Shown here piece by piece: positions 31,449-40,181 of a stretch of DNA of 64,000 nucleotides. The position numbers and the translations under genes are program-made. Origin of the DNA: Parvivirga hydrogeniphila (GTDB lineage: Bacteria > Actinomycetota > Coriobacteriia > Anaerosomatales > Anaerosomataceae); NCBI RefSeq assembly GCF_023371205.1, contig NZ_JAMCCO010000001.1, positions 306,662 to 370,661 on the forward strand, read 5' to 3'. Every line of letters starts with the position of its first letter. The first letter of the stretch is position 1. The notes beneath the pieces are model-generated. The model did no database searches, was not told the DNA's origin, and was given only the letters and a program-made list of their open reading frames with translations.

Positions 31449-32356
31449 GCGAGATCATGCAGGTGGCTCCGGAGGTCCTTGAGGCGCTCGAGAAGCGCCT
31501 GCCGGTTGTCGCCCTGGAGTCGACGATCATCTCGCACGGATTCCCCTACCCGGCGAACCTCGAGTGCGCGCTCACGGCCGAGCGCGTCGCGCGCGAGGAA
31601 GGTGCCGTGCCTGCGACCATCGCGATCGTCGGCGGCGTCGTCAGGGTGGGGCTTTCGCGAAGCGACATCGAGCGGCTCGCGGCCGCGAAAGACGTCGCGA
31701 AGGCGAGCACGCGCGACATCGGCACGCTCGTCGCGCTCGGGCGCACAGGGGCGACGACGGTGGCCGCGACCATGGCGATCGCCCGGCGGGCCGGCATCCG
31801 CATCTTCGCGACAGGGGGGATCGGCGGCGTGCACCGAGGCGGCCAGTCGACGATGGACGTCTCGGCGGATCTCGAGGAGCTGGCGCGCACGCGCGTCGCG
31901 GTGGTGTGCGCAGGCGCGAAGTCGGTGCTCGACATCGGACGGACGCTGGAGTACCTCGAGACGCGCGGAGTGCCTGTTCTCGGCTACCAGACCGACGATT
32001 TCCCGGCCTTCTACACGCGGACCAGCGGTTTTCCGGTCGACGCGCGGCTTCAGGACCCGGGCGAAGCAGCCCGCGTGCTGCGCGTGCGCGACGAGCTCGA
32101 CATGCCGGGAGGCGAGGTGATCGCGAACCCGATCGCCCCGCACGACGAGATCCCGCCCGCGGAGGTCGAAGCGGCAGTGGAGGCGGCGCTTCGCGATGCC
32201 GACCGTCAGCGCATATCCGGCAAGGCGGTCACACCGTTCTTGCTCGCTCGGATCCACGAGATGTCCGGAGGGCGGAGCGAGCAGGCGAACAAGGCGCTCG
32301 TGTACAGCAACGTGCGCCTGGCTGCGCGGATCGCGCATGCCTACCAGATGCGGTAG
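31445..32356 (+). CDS. psuG: Pseudouridine-5'-phosphate glycosidase
   Basis: A 303-residue C-C glycosidase splitting pseudouridine 5'-phosphate to uracil and ribose 5-phosphate. Family signatures are VALESTIISHGFPYPANLE, the AKASTRDIGTLVALGRTGATTVAATM block, FATGGIGGVHRG and QTDDFPAFYTR (Mn site region). Length matches PsuG. GTG 31445 overlaps psuK. The last 16 bp overlap the convergent ABC ATPase gene. Confidence 0.95.
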   Translation: MSEIMQVAPEVLEALEKRLPVVALESTIISHGFPYPANLECALTAERVAREEGAVPATIAIVGGVVRVGLSRSDIERLAAAKDVAKASTRDIGTLVALGRTGATTVAATMAIARRAGIRIFATGGIGGVHRGGQSTMDVSADLEELARTRVAVVCAGAKSVLDIGRTLEYLETRGVPVLGYQTDDFPAFYTRTSGFPVDARLQDPGEAARVLRVRDELDMPGGEVIANPIAPHDEIPPAEVEAAVEAALRDADRQRISGKAVTPFLLARIHEMSGGRSEQANKALVYSNVRLAARIAHAYQMR

Positions 32357-33126
32357 GCGCCGTTGCGCTCCTCCACCTCGAGCGGGCAGCCGAACAGGTC
32401 CGAGAGCCGAGCGCTCGTCAGGACGTCCCACTTCGGTCCGTCCGCCGCGACGCGGCCGCCCTTCATGAGCACGACGCGATCGATCTCGGGGACGATGTCT
32501 TCCACGTGGTGCGTGACGATCACGAGCGCGCGGTCCGCCCGAGCCAGCCGGCTCAGCACCTGCCGGAAGTGCCAGGCCGCGCCTGGGTCGAGCCCGTGGC
32601 AGGGCTCGTCGAGGACGAGCGCCGCCGGGTCGCTCACCAGCGCGCGGGCGATGAGCGTGCGCCGCGCCTCGCCGGTCGACAGGGTGTCGATCGTCCGGCG
32701 AGCGAGGTGGTCGACACCCATCTCCCGCATCGCGTGGATCGCAGCCTGCCGCATCTCGGCTGTGACGTCGTGTCCGCGGTACAGCCCGATGGAGCCGAAG
32801 AATCCCGATAGCACGACGTCTTCCACCCGCACCGCGCGGTCGTAGTCCGATTGCAGCACGTCGGACACGATGCCGAGCAGCGCCCGGACCTCGAACAGCG
32901 GCAGGCGCGGGTCGCCGTCGACGAGCACCGCCGATGTGGGCGTATGCACGGGGAGGACGTCGCGGGTGAGCAAGCGGACGAGCGTCGACTTGCCTGCACC
33001 GTTGGGGCCGAGTACGGCGATGCGCTCGCCTGTTGTGAGCGAGAAGCGCTCTACAGCAAGCAGCGGCCGGCCGTCCCGGACCACCGTCGCGTCGCGTATC
33101 TCGATGAGCGGTGCAGTCACGGGCAC
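32341..33126 (-). CDS. ABC transporter ATP-binding protein (stand-alone)
   Basis: A 261-residue nucleotide-binding domain with Walker A GPNGAGKST (about 41-49), the signature LSTGEARR (Thr for one Gly), Walker B ALVLDEPCHGLD and H loop VTHH. The layout, including an extended region LQSDYDRAVRVEDVVLSGFFGSIGLY, resembles ModF/energising ATPases rather than classic importers. No permease is adjacent, so partner and substrate are unknown. Start: GTG 33124-33126 lies 5 nt behind a minus-strand -10 TAGCGT with no ribosome site, so a leaderless start is likely; GTG 33118-33120 is the alternative. Confidence 0.82.
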   Translation of the reverse strand: MPVTAPLIEIRDATVVRDGRPLLAVERFSLTTGERIAVLGPNGAGKSTLVRLLTRDVLPVHTPTSAVLVDGDPRLPLFEVRALLGIVSDVLQSDYDRAVRVEDVVLSGFFGSIGLYRGHDVTAEMRQAAIHAMREMGVDHLARRTIDTLSTGEARRTLIARALVSDPAALVLDEPCHGLDPGAAWHFRQVLSRLARADRALVIVTHHVEDIVPEIDRVVLMKGGRVAADGPKWDVLTSARLSDLFGCPLEVEERNGAYRIW

Positions 33127-33130
33127 ATGG

Positions 33131-33137
33131 TACGCTA
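33131..33137. promoter_or_regulatory. Overlapping divergent -10 elements
   Basis: TACGCTA holds a plus-strand -10 (TACGCT, 33131-33136) and a minus-strand -10 (TAGCGT, 33137-33132). The HAD gene and the ABC ATPase gene would start transcription from the same 7 bp, so only one polymerase can occupy it at a time. Confidence 0.4.
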
Positions 33138-33166
33138 CGCGCACAGACGCGGACAGGGAGGGCGGC

Positions 33167-33637
33167 ATGATCCGTATCGACATCCCGGGCAGGGGGCTCG
33201 CGACCATCCAGCACCTTGTGCTCGACGTCAATGGCACCATCGCATGCGATGGTGCGCTTCTCGAGGGCGTTGCGGAGCGGCTCGAGCGCCTACGCGAGCT
33301 CGTCACTGTCACGGCCATCACCGCCGACACGCACGGAACGGCCGCTGCGCTCCGCGACAGGACAGGGATCGAGATCCACGTCATCGAGCGCGGCAACGAG
33401 GCGCGCCAGAAGCTGGAGGTCGTGCGCGCGTTGGGTGCGGACGCTGTCGTGGCGGTCGGCAACGGAGCGAACGACGACGAGATGCTCGACGCTGCAGTCG
33501 TGGGCATCTGCGTGATCGGGCGCGAGGGGGCCGCCGTCGCGGCGCTCCGCTCGGCCGACGTGGCAGTGACAGACGTCCGAGACGCGCTCGACCTCGTGCT
33601 CGATCCGCGTCGTCTGGTCGCGACGCTCAGGCGGTAG
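33167..33637 (+). CDS. HAD-fold protein of the COG4087 (soluble P-type ATPase-like) group
   Basis: A 156-residue HAD-like domain without cap. The nucleophile motif is VLDVNGTIACDG, where the usual second Asp (DxD) is Asn; this DxNGT form characterises the soluble COG4087 group, which resembles the P-domain of P-type ATPases. GNGANDDEML supplies the acidic Mg site. A GNEARQKLEVVRALG block supplies the Lys. Function is unknown; autophosphorylation at the first Asp is plausible. ATG 33167 is preceded by GGGAGG. It is followed after 14 bp by a convergent alpha/beta hydrolase. Confidence 0.8.
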   Translation: MIRIDIPGRGLATIQHLVLDVNGTIACDGALLEGVAERLERLRELVTVTAITADTHGTAAALRDRTGIEIHVIERGNEARQKLEVVRALGADAVVAVGNGANDDEMLDAAVVGICVIGREGAAVAALRSADVAVTDVRDALDLVLDPRRLVATLRR

Positions 33638-33651
33638 GTCCTAGAGGGCGG

Positions 33652-34416
33652 CTACGGGGTCTTCTCGTCACGCGGCACGTCGCCGAGCGCCCGTCGCACC
33701 GCATCCACGGCGATCGCCTCCTGCACCTCGGGAGGGATCGCGGCTTGTGAGTCACCGCGCTGCCGCCCGTAGGAGCCCCATTGCGCATGGTTCGCGCCCT
33801 CCACAGTCGCCACGAGGCTGCTACGCGGCAGTCGGGAGCGAGCTGCCTCGAACGCGCCGGTGTCAAGAACGGTGTCGCGGTTGCCGGCAAGGGCGACCAC
33901 GGCAATGCGGGTCTGGGACAGGTCGGTGGAGGAAGGCGGGTACGCCGCGAGAAGCACGAGCGCTGCATACCGGCCGGGCCTCTGGGCGACGTGCGCTGCT
34001 GCCATCGCTCCTCCGAGCGAGTGGCCGACAATCGCCCAGCGCTGGATCTTCGGGTGTGCTTCTATCGCGCAATCGGCCGCGTTGGGCGCGAGGACGGCGA
34101 GGTTCGCGGGCATCTTCACGATGATCGCGCGGTAGCCGGCCTGCGCAAGGCCCCGCGCGAGCGGCGCGTACGAGCGAGGATCGACGCGGCCTCCGGGGTA
34201 GATGACGACGCCGGTGGCGGGCTCAGAGCTCGAAGGCCAGAACTCCCAGCCCCAGTCCGTGTGGGCGACGGAGATGCCGTCTCCGGGCGCGAGGGCTTCG
34301 ACCGCGCGGGCATCCGGGCCGAGCGGGGTGGCGAGCCACAGCCCGACGGCCAGAGCGGTCACGGCCACAACGGCCGCGAATGCGATACCGAGACGGCCAA
34401 GACGGATGCGCAGCAC
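33652..34416 (-). CDS. Membrane-anchored alpha/beta hydrolase
   Basis: A 254-residue hydrolase with an N-terminal transmembrane anchor (LGIAFAAVVAVTALAVGLWLA) and an extracytoplasmic alpha/beta domain. The nucleophile elbow is VGHSLGGAM (Ser), the oxyanion strand is VVIYPGGRVDP, and EGANHAQWGSY supplies the His; an acid in AGNRDTVLD completes the triad. It resembles uncharacterised Abhydrolase_5 proteins. The GTG at 34414-34416 lies 4 nt behind AAGGGAGG and is preferred over upstream in-frame starts. Substrate not known. Confidence 0.8.
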   Translation of the reverse strand: MLRIRLGRLGIAFAAVVAVTALAVGLWLATPLGPDARAVEALAPGDGISVAHTDWGWEFWPSSSEPATGVVIYPGGRVDPRSYAPLARGLAQAGYRAIIVKMPANLAVLAPNAADCAIEAHPKIQRWAIVGHSLGGAMAAAHVAQRPGRYAALVLLAAYPPSSTDLSQTRIAVVALAGNRDTVLDTGAFEAARSRLPRSSLVATVEGANHAQWGSYGRQRGDSQAAIPPEVQEAIAVDAVRRALGDVPRDEKTP

Positions 34417-34517
34417 GGGCCCTCCCTTCACCGCAACGAGTATACCGCTCGTCAGGCACCCAGCGACGAACGACACAAAAGGTGGTACCCTGTATCCGCC
34501 GATGCAGCGAGGGAATC

Positions 34518-34886
34518 ATGAAGCGCAAGGTCTTGCTCGTCGAGGACAATCCGCAGAACCGGTACCTCCTTACCTTCCTTCTTGAGAAGAGCGGATACGA
34601 GGTCGTCTCCGCCGAAGACGGGGAGGCGGCCGTCGAGGCCGTGCCGGTCCACAGTCCTGACGTCATCCTGATGGACGTGCAGCTGCCGAAGATCGACGGC
34701 TACGAGGCGACGCGCCGTATCAAGTCGGACGAGCGGTTCGCGTCGATTCCTGTGCTCGCGCTCACGGCGCACTCGATGAAGGGCGACCGCGCACGGGCGT
34801 TGGAGGCCGGCTGCGACGACTACATCACCAAGCCGGTCGACATCGATGTGCTGCTCCGCCGCATCGGCGAAGTCATCGGCCAGTAG
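34518..34886 (+). CDS. Single-domain response regulator (CheY/DivK-like)
   Basis: A 122-residue receiver domain only. LLVEDNPQNRYLL gives the Glu9/Asp10 pocket, phosphoacceptor Asp53 is in VILMDVQLPKIDG, switch Thr is in LALTAHSMKGD and Lys in YITKPVD. There is no output domain; such proteins work by protein-protein contact or phosphorelay. The NPQNR form is common in DivK-like regulators. No kinase is adjacent, but the orphan kinase at 3353 and others in the window could serve it. Confidence 0.92.
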   Translation: MKRKVLLVEDNPQNRYLLTFLLEKSGYEVVSAEDGEAAVEAVPVHSPDVILMDVQLPKIDGYEATRRIKSDERFASIPVLALTAHSMKGDRARALEAGCDDYITKPVDIDVLLRRIGEVIGQ

Positions 34887-34914
34887 GCTCGCTCGGAGAT
34901 GTCGTAGCCCGCGG

Positions 34915-34920
34915 TATACT
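34915..34920 (+). promoter_or_regulatory. -10 element of the SRP RNA gene
   Basis: TATACT is 15 nt upstream of the predicted 5' end of the SRP RNA. No convincing -35 is seen. Confidence 0.55.
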
Positions 34921-34935
34921 GCGGAGTGCAGCGCT

Positions 34936-35040
34936 CCCTCACGTCGCGTCCCGGGCGGCGGCACGTCGTGAACCTGGTCAGGTCCGGGAGGAAGCAGCCA
35001 TAAGCGGCCTCTGCCGGGTGTCCGGGACGCGTCGTGAGGG
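34936..35040 (+). ncRNA. ffs: Signal recognition particle RNA (4.5S type)
   Basis: The universally conserved domain IV core is present: GTGAACCTGGTCAGGTCCGG followed by AGGAAGCAGCCATAAGCGG. The ends pair (CCCTCACG at 34936-34943 with CGTGAGGG at 35033-35040), giving a hairpin of about 105 nt, the short bacterial form. It lies just upstream of dnaX, a common neighbour. Confidence 0.96.
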
Positions 35041-35110
35041 CATGCGCTGCGCATCGAGAAGCGCAAACGCTGCAGGCATCGCTGCGGCGAGGAGCGGAAG
35101 GGCGTCTCGC

Positions 35111-36994
35111 GTGGCACACCAGTCCTGGTACCGCAAGTACCGGCCGCAGACGTTCGACGACGTCGTCGGCCAGGCACACATCGAGCGGACCCTCCGCAAC
35201 GCTGTCGAAGAGGGCGCTGTGGCGCACGCGTACCTCTTCACCGGGCCCCGCGGTACCGGCAAGACGACGACGGCCCGGCTGCTCGCTAAGGCGCTCAACT
35301 GCCAGGCCGGTCCCACGGGCGAGCCGGACGACACCTGCGAGGACTGCCGCCAGATCGCCGAGGGCAGCCACCCGGACGTTTACGAGCTCGACGCCGCCTC
35401 CCGCACGGGCGTCGACGCCGTCAGGGAGGAGATCATCGGCCGCGTGAGCTACGCGCCGACGAGGGGCCGGTACAAGGTCTACATCATCGATGAGGCGCAC
35501 ATGCTGTCTGCAGCAGCGTTCAACGCGCTGCTGAAAACGCTCGAAGAACCCCCGCCCAACACGGTGTTCGTGCTGTGCACCACCCATCCGCAGAAGGTGC
35601 CGGAGACCATCCATTCGCGGTGTCAGCGCTTCGAGTTCCGGCGGCTGTCGGTCGAGGAGATCGCCGAGAGGCTGAAGCACATCGCCGGGGCCGAAGGCGT
35701 CGAGGTGGAAGACGCGGCGCTCTCGCTCATCGCCAGGCACGCCGCAGGCGGCATGCGCGACGCGATCACGACGCTCGAGCAGCTCGCGTCGTTCGCGTCA
35801 GGCCCGGTGACCCTTGAAGACGCAGAGGGGCTTCTGGGGGAGGTCGGCTCTGAAGAGCTCTTCGAGGTCGTCGACCTGCTTGCCGCGGGAGACCTCGGCG
35901 AGCTGTTCGGCTTCGTCGCGGGACTCTCGGAGCGCGGCGCAGACCTCGCTGAGTTCGCGCTCGCGCTCGCGCGGCACGCACGGGACCTGCTCGTGGCGCT
36001 CGTGCTCGACGACCCAGGTCTCGCGCTCGACGTTCCGGCAGACGATCTGCGCCGTCTGCGGCGCCAGGCGCGCGAGCTCGGCCAGGCGCGGGTGGTCCGC
36101 ATGCTCGACGTGCTCGACGAGCTCATGAGCGCGATGCGCAACGCTGCCGACGTCCGTCTTGCGCTGGAGGTGGCGCTCACGCGCTTGGCGAGGCCGGAGT
36201 CCGACCTCACGCTCGAAGCGCTCGCCGAGCGCATCGAAGCGGTGGAAGACGCGTTGCGCTCCGGCGCTCCGGCGCCGGCCCCCGTTCCTGCGCGCAAGGC
36301 CAGGCCGGAGGCGAGCAGCGCGAAAGCGAAGCCCGAGAAGCCCGCTGCATCGCCACGCCCGGAACCACTGAGCCGGACGACGCAGCACGCAACCCCGGAG
36401 GCGGCGGCAGGGGCAGGTGCGCTCGACCCGCGCACGGTGAAGCGCTCGTGGCCGGCGATCATCGCGGAGGTCCGCAAGAAGAAGCCGGCGCGATCGCACC
36501 TATTCGACTCGACGGAGCCGGAAGTCGTCGGAGACGCCATCGTCGTCGAGTTCCCGCGCGACCGCGCGTTCTCGATGGACATGGCGCGCGAGCCCGAGAC
36601 GCTGGCGCTTCTCAAGGCCGCGATCGAGCGCGTGCTCGGCACCGTAGCGCCGATCGAGTTCCGGCTCGGGCGCGAGGGCGCCTCGTCGCCTGCGGAGCGC
36701 GTGGACGAGCCGGTCGCGCGCGCCGAAGCGGCAGCTGCGAGCGCGGACGAGCCGGTCGCGCGCGCCGAAGAACCGGGCCAAAGCGCCCTTTCCGAAGACC
36801 GCGGCGCCGTCGAAGGCGTGGAGAAGGCCCCGGTGCCTGCAGCCGACCCTGCGACGACGACAGAGCGGGCGCCGAGCGCGGCATCTGGAGCTGTTGGAGC
36901 GGACGACATCGAGGCCCGCCTGATGGCGGAGCTCGGGGCGACTGTCGTGGAAGAACGAACGATCGGCGATGCGGACGACGGTTCGCAGAGCTAG
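35111..36994 (+). CDS. dnaX: DNA polymerase III subunit gamma/tau
   Basis: A 627-residue clamp-loader ATPase. The AAA+ part has Walker A GPRGTGKT (45-52), a zinc knuckle with four Cys (CQAG...CEDC), Walker [11 protein letters not shown] and sensor 1 TTHPQK. Domain III runs to about residue 365, followed by an acidic/Pro-Ala linker and a C-terminal region containing [20 protein letters not shown], the conserved tau segment. The linker includes a direct repeat encoding DEPVARAE twice (near 36704 and 36747). No A-rich slippery site is visible, so a separate gamma form is not predicted. The start is GTG 35111, as upstream codons overlap the SRP RNA. Confidence 0.96.
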   Translation: MAHQSWYRKYRPQTFDDVVGQAHIERTLRNAVEEGAVAHAYLFTGPRGTGKTTTARLLAKALNCQAGPTGEPDDTCEDCRQIAEGSHPDVYELDAASRTGVDAVREEIIGRVSYAPTRGRYKVYIIDEAHMLSAAAFNALLKTLEEPPPNTVFVLCTTHPQKVPETIHSRCQRFEFRRLSVEEIAERLKHIAGAEGVEVEDAALSLIARHAAGGMRDAITTLEQLASFASGPVTLEDAEGLLGEVGSEELFEVVDLLAAGDLGELFGFVAGLSERGADLAEFALALARHARDLLVALVLDDPGLALDVPADDLRRLRRQARELGQARVVRMLDVLDELMSAMRNAADVRLALEVALTRLARPESDLTLEALAERIEAVEDALRSGAPAPAPVPARKARPEASSAKAKPEKPAASPRPEPLSRTTQHATPEAAAGAGALDPRTVKRSWPAIIAEVRKKKPARSHLFDSTEPEVVGDAIVVEFPRDRAFSMDMAREPETLALLKAAIERVLGTVAPIEFRLGREGASSPAERVDEPVARAEAAAASADEPVARAEEPGQSALSEDRGAVEGVEKAPVPAADPATTTERAPSAASGAVGADDIEARLMAELGATVVEERTIGDADDGSQS

Positions 36995-37006
36995 AAGGAG
37001 ACGCTG

Positions 37007-37321
37007 ATGAGACCGGACATGGGAAGCCTCATGAAGCAGGCCCAGCGCATGCAGGCAGAACTGGCGCGCGTGCAGGAGGAGATCGCGAACGAGCGCATCG
37101 AGGTATCGGTCGGCGGCGGTGCGGTGAAGGCCGTGATGACCGGCGCGCTCGTCTTGGAGTCGCTCGACATCGATCCGGGCGCCATGGATCCCGACGACGT
37201 GGGCATGCTGGAGGACCTCGTCGTCGCTGCGGTCAACGAAGCGCTGAGGCAAGCGCAAGAGGCGGCCGCCAAGCGCATGGAGGCCGTCACCGGCGGGCTG
37301 AAGATCCCGGGGCTGCGGTAG
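37007..37321 (+). CDS. YbaB/EbfC nucleoid-associated protein
   Basis: A 104-residue DNA-binding protein. The N-terminal helix [20 protein letters not shown] and the [12 protein letters not shown] beta hairpin are family hallmarks, followed by a helix [19 protein letters not shown] and a glycine-rich tail. It lies between dnaX and recR with 12-bp and 2-bp gaps, the universal arrangement. It probably binds DNA as a homodimer. Confidence 0.95.
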   Translation: MRPDMGSLMKQAQRMQAELARVQEEIANERIEVSVGGGAVKAVMTGALVLESLDIDPGAMDPDDVGMLEDLVVAAVNEALRQAQEAAAKRMEAVTGGLKIPGLR

Positions 37322-37323
37322 CG

Positions 37324-37929
37324 ATGTCTTTGTATGCGCCAGCGATCGCGCGCCTCATCGAGGAGTTCCAGCGTCTTCCGGGCATCGGTCCGAAGTCCGC
37401 GCAGCGGCTCGCGTTCTTCATCTTGCGCTCCGACGAGGAGCGGGCGCAGCGGCTCGCTGACGCGATCGTCGAGGTCAAGCGGACGGTGAAGCTCTGCTCG
37501 CAGTGCTTCAACCTCGCCGAAGGCGACCTCTGCGAGATCTGCGCGTCTGAGAAGCGCGACCGAAGCGTGCTGTGCGTCGTCGAGGAGCCACGCGACGTTG
37601 TGGCGATCGAGCGCTCGGGAGGCTTCTGCGGGCTGTACCACGTCTTGCACGGTGCCATCTCGCCCATGGATGGCATCGGACCGGAGCAGCTGAAGATGCG
37701 AGAGCTCGTCGAGCGTGTGGGGTCTGGCGCCGTCAAAGAAGTGATCGTTGCGACGAACCCGAACGTGGAGGGCGAGACGACGGCGCTGTACATCGCCCGG
37801 CTGCTGCGTCCGCTCGGCGTGCGTGTCACCCGCATCGCGTCGGGGCTGCCGGTCGGCGGCGACCTCGAGTATGCGGACGAGGTCACGCTCAGCCGGGCCC
37901 TTGAAGGCCGGCGAGACATCGGGGAATGA
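37324..37929 (+). CDS. recR: Recombination mediator RecR
   Basis: A 201-residue RecFOR component. The N-terminal helix-hairpin-helix [14 protein letters not shown], a zinc finger of four Cys ([16 protein letters not shown]), a Toprim domain ([17 protein letters not shown]) and the C-terminal [18 protein letters not shown], with the Walker B-like region and [16 protein letters not shown], are complete. ATG 37324 starts 3 bp after the ybaB stop. Confidence 0.97.
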   Translation: MSLYAPAIARLIEEFQRLPGIGPKSAQRLAFFILRSDEERAQRLADAIVEVKRTVKLCSQCFNLAEGDLCEICASEKRDRSVLCVVEEPRDVVAIERSGGFCGLYHVLHGAISPMDGIGPEQLKMRELVERVGSGAVKEVIVATNPNVEGETTALYIARLLRPLGVRVTRIASGLPVGGDLEYADEVTLSRALEGRRDIGE

Positions 37930-37972
37930 CAGTTTTTGTTTACCGTTCACCGAAAGATGACGCCGCTGAGCT

Positions 37973-38011
37973 GCGGGAAACACCCGCTCGGAGGGTGCCC
38001 GCCCGTATCCT
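37973..38011 (+). promoter_or_regulatory. Hairpin and -10 element upstream of porG
   Basis: GCGGG (37973-37977) pairs with CCCGC (37998-38002) and CACCC (37981-37985) with GGGTG (37993-37997), with an AAA bulge and a 7-nt loop. A -10 TATCCT (38006-38011) follows. The dyad could be an operator of the por operon. The rest of the 158-bp gap after recR shows nothing else. Confidence 0.35.
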
Positions 38012-38087
38012 GGACTGACCCGGTCGCCTTCCCCCGAGCCGTTCGTCGCGAAGACCGGGCGTTGCCGCTGACGAGGAAGGGGATGCC

Positions 38088-38666
38088 ATGCAGCAGCTGA
38101 CGGAGATCCGTTGGCATGCGCGTGCCGGACAGGGCGCCGTGACGGCAGCCAAGCTTGTCGCTGAGACAGCGCTCGAGCTGGACCAGTACATGCAGGCCAT
38201 GCCGGAGTACGGTCCTGAACGGATGGGCGCGCCGATCAAGGCGTTCACGCGCATCTCTCCCGAGCCCATCGAGATCCACTGCAACATCGACCATCCGAAC
38301 GTCGTCATCGTCCTCGACGAGACGCTCCTCGCGATCGTCGACGTGACGGAGGGGCTTCAAGACGGCGGGATCATCATCGTGAACACCTGCAAGACGCCTG
38401 ACGCCCTCCGAACCGAACTGAAGCTCGAGGGCAGAGACGTGAGAGTCGCGTCCGTCGACGCGTCCGGCATCTCGCTCGAGACGCTGAAGCGCGACATCCC
38501 CAACACGCCGATGGTCGGCGCGTTGGCGAAAGCCACGGGCCTGTTCTCGCTCGACGACGTCATCGCGCACCTCACCAAGACGTTCGGCAAGAAGTTCTCT
38601 CAGGACGTGATCGACGCGAACATCGCCTCGGTCAAGCGCGCATACGAGGAGGTGAGCGTCGGATGA
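38088..38666 (+). CDS. porG: 2-oxoacid:ferredoxin oxidoreductase, gamma subunit
   Basis: A 192-residue subunit of the four-subunit enzyme that decarboxylates a 2-oxoacid to acyl-CoA and reduces ferredoxin. Signatures are EIRWHARAGQGAVTAAKL, YGPERMGAPIKAFTRIS and NVVIVLDETLLAI. The start is ATG 38088 with GAGGAAGGGG upstream. Gene order G-D-A-B matches pyruvate or 2-ketoisovalerate oxidoreductases, but the substrate cannot be fixed from sequence. The stop overlaps porD. Confidence 0.92.
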   Translation: MQQLTEIRWHARAGQGAVTAAKLVAETALELDQYMQAMPEYGPERMGAPIKAFTRISPEPIEIHCNIDHPNVVIVLDETLLAIVDVTEGLQDGGIIIVNTCKTPDALRTELKLEGRDVRVASVDASGISLETLKRDIPNTPMVGALAKATGLFSLDDVIAHLTKTFGKKFSQDVIDANIASVKRAYEEVSVG

Positions 38667-38983
38667 AGTGGGACGTCTCGCGCATCAACGAGTGGACGAG
38701 CGAAGAGTTCCCGCTCGGGGCGGTCATTCCCGAGGCCGGCAACTCCGATGACTACGTCACTGGCGGGTGGCGCAGCCAGCGGCCGGAGCGTGACGACGCG
38801 AAGTGCACGCAGTGCCTGCTGTGCTGGATCGTCTGCCCCGATTCGGCGATCCGCGTCGAGAACGAGAAGGTGACGACCTTCGACCTCGCGCACTGCAAGG
38901 GCTGCGGGGTGTGCGCGAACGAGTGCCCGGTCGGCGCCATCACGATGGTGCCCGAGGGCTGCGATCTTCCGGAGGTGAAGTGA
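38663..38983 (+). CDS. porD: 2-oxoacid:ferredoxin oxidoreductase, delta (ferredoxin) subunit
   Basis: A 106-residue protein with two [4Fe-4S] motifs, CTQCLLCWIVCP and CKGCGVCANECP, which pass electrons from the catalytic subunit to ferredoxin. The N-terminus GAVIPEAGNSDDYVTGGWRS is typical of PorD/VorD. ATG 38663 overlaps porG by 4 bp, and porA begins after 1 bp. Confidence 0.94.
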   Translation: MKWDVSRINEWTSEEFPLGAVIPEAGNSDDYVTGGWRSQRPERDDAKCTQCLLCWIVCPDSAIRVENEKVTTFDLAHCKGCGVCANECPVGAITMVPEGCDLPEVK

Positions 38984-38984
38984 C

Positions 38985-40172
38985 GTGGCGGAGCAGAAGG
39001 TCGTAGCCGCGACCGGCAACACCGTGGTCGCCGAGGCGATGCGGCAGTGCAGGCCCGACGTCGTCGCCGCGTACCCCATCACGCCGCAGACGACGATCGT
39101 CGAGGAGTTCGCCGCGTTCGTCGCCAAAGGCCGCGTCCACACCGAGTACGTCACGGTCGAGTCCGAGCACTCGGCCATGAGCGCCTGCATCGGTGCGTCT
39201 GCGGCCGGCGCGCGCGTGATGACCGCGACGTCTTCGCAGGGCCTCGCTCTCATGTGGGAGGAGCTCCACATCGCCAGCGGCATGCGGCTCCCGATCGTGA
39301 TGGCCAACGCGAATCGCGCGCTCTCTGCGCCGATCAACATCCACTGCGATCACTCGGACGTCATGGGCGCCCGGGACGCGGGCTGGATCATGCTCTTTGC
39401 CGAGACGGCCCAGGAGGCGTACGACAACACCATCATGGCGGTGCGGATCGCTGAGGACCCGGACGTGCTGCTCCCCGTGATGAGCTGCCTCGACGGCTTC
39501 ATCACGACGCACTCGATCGACAGGATCTCGCTCCTCGATGACGAGACGGTGGCTGCGTTCGTCGGCGAGCGGAAGGCCGACTGGGCGCTGCTCGACGTCG
39601 AGCGTCCCGTGACGCATGGCGCCTTCGCGGGCCTCGGCGGGCCGTACCCTGCGTTCAAGAAGGCGGAGCGCGACGCCATCGAACGCTCTCGCGCGGTGAT
39701 CGCCCGGGTCGGCGAAGAGTACGCAAGAATCTCAGGCCGCCCCTTTGGCATGCTCGAGACATGGGGCATGGAAGACGCCGAGGTCGCGATCGTCGTCATC
39801 GGCTCGACGGCCGGCAACGTGCGTCACGTCGCCCGCTCGCTGCGCGAGGCCGGCTCGAAGGTCGGCGTGGTGAAGGTGCGGTGCTTCCGCCCGTTCCCGT
39901 ACGCCGAGCTCGCCAAGACGCTGTCCGGCGTCAAGGCCGTCGCCGTCATGGACCGCGCAGAGTCGTTCGGCGCAGAAGGCGGCCCGCTGTTCTTGGAGAC
40001 GCGCTCTGCTCTGTATGACGCTGCCGAGCGTCCGGCCGTTGTCGGGTACGTGTACGGGCTAGGCGGCAGCGACGTGAAGCTCGATCTGGTCGAGTCCGTG
40101 TACGGCGACCTCGCAGACATCGCCAGCGGATCGCCCGTTCCAGCAGGCCCCGTCTACCTCGGCGCACGATAG
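38985..40172 (+). CDS. porA: 2-oxoacid:ferredoxin oxidoreductase, alpha subunit
   Basis: A 395-residue subunit with the pyrimidine-binding Pyr domain. YPITPQTTIVEEFA (cofactor/substrate), TVESEHSAMSACIGASAAG with the conserved Glu that activates thiamine pyrophosphate, and TSSQGLALMWEELHIASGMRLPIV are hallmarks, and the C-terminal transketolase-like domain has GMEDAEVAIVVIGSTAGN. GTG 38985 is the start. Together with porB it forms the active centre. Confidence 0.95.
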   Translation: MAEQKVVAATGNTVVAEAMRQCRPDVVAAYPITPQTTIVEEFAAFVAKGRVHTEYVTVESEHSAMSACIGASAAGARVMTATSSQGLALMWEELHIASGMRLPIVMANANRALSAPINIHCDHSDVMGARDAGWIMLFAETAQEAYDNTIMAVRIAEDPDVLLPVMSCLDGFITTHSIDRISLLDDETVAAFVGERKADWALLDVERPVTHGAFAGLGGPYPAFKKAERDAIERSRAVIARVGEEYARISGRPFGMLETWGMEDAEVAIVVIGSTAGNVRHVARSLREAGSKVGVVKVRCFRPFPYAELAKTLSGVKAVAVMDRAESFGAEGGPLFLETRSALYDAAERPAVVGYVYGLGGSDVKLDLVESVYGDLADIASGSPVPAGPVYLGAR

Positions 40173-40181
40173 GAGGCGCAG

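Noticed and set aside
30176-33214. Very long minus-strand open frame (about 1,000 codons) over cspA-psuK-psuG
   Set aside because: The translation is rich in Arg/Ala/Ser without recognisable domains, whereas the opposite strand carries clear PsuK and PsuG enzymes. It is a high-GC antisense shadow.
33202-33230. Inactivated HAD enzyme because the second catalytic Asp is Asn
   Set aside because: DxNGT is, as far as I recall, the normal form in the soluble COG4087 group, so it is not a sign of decay.
35111-36994. Programmed frameshift producing a separate gamma subunit in dnaX
   Set aside because: No A-rich slippery sequence with a following stem was visible near the domain III boundary.
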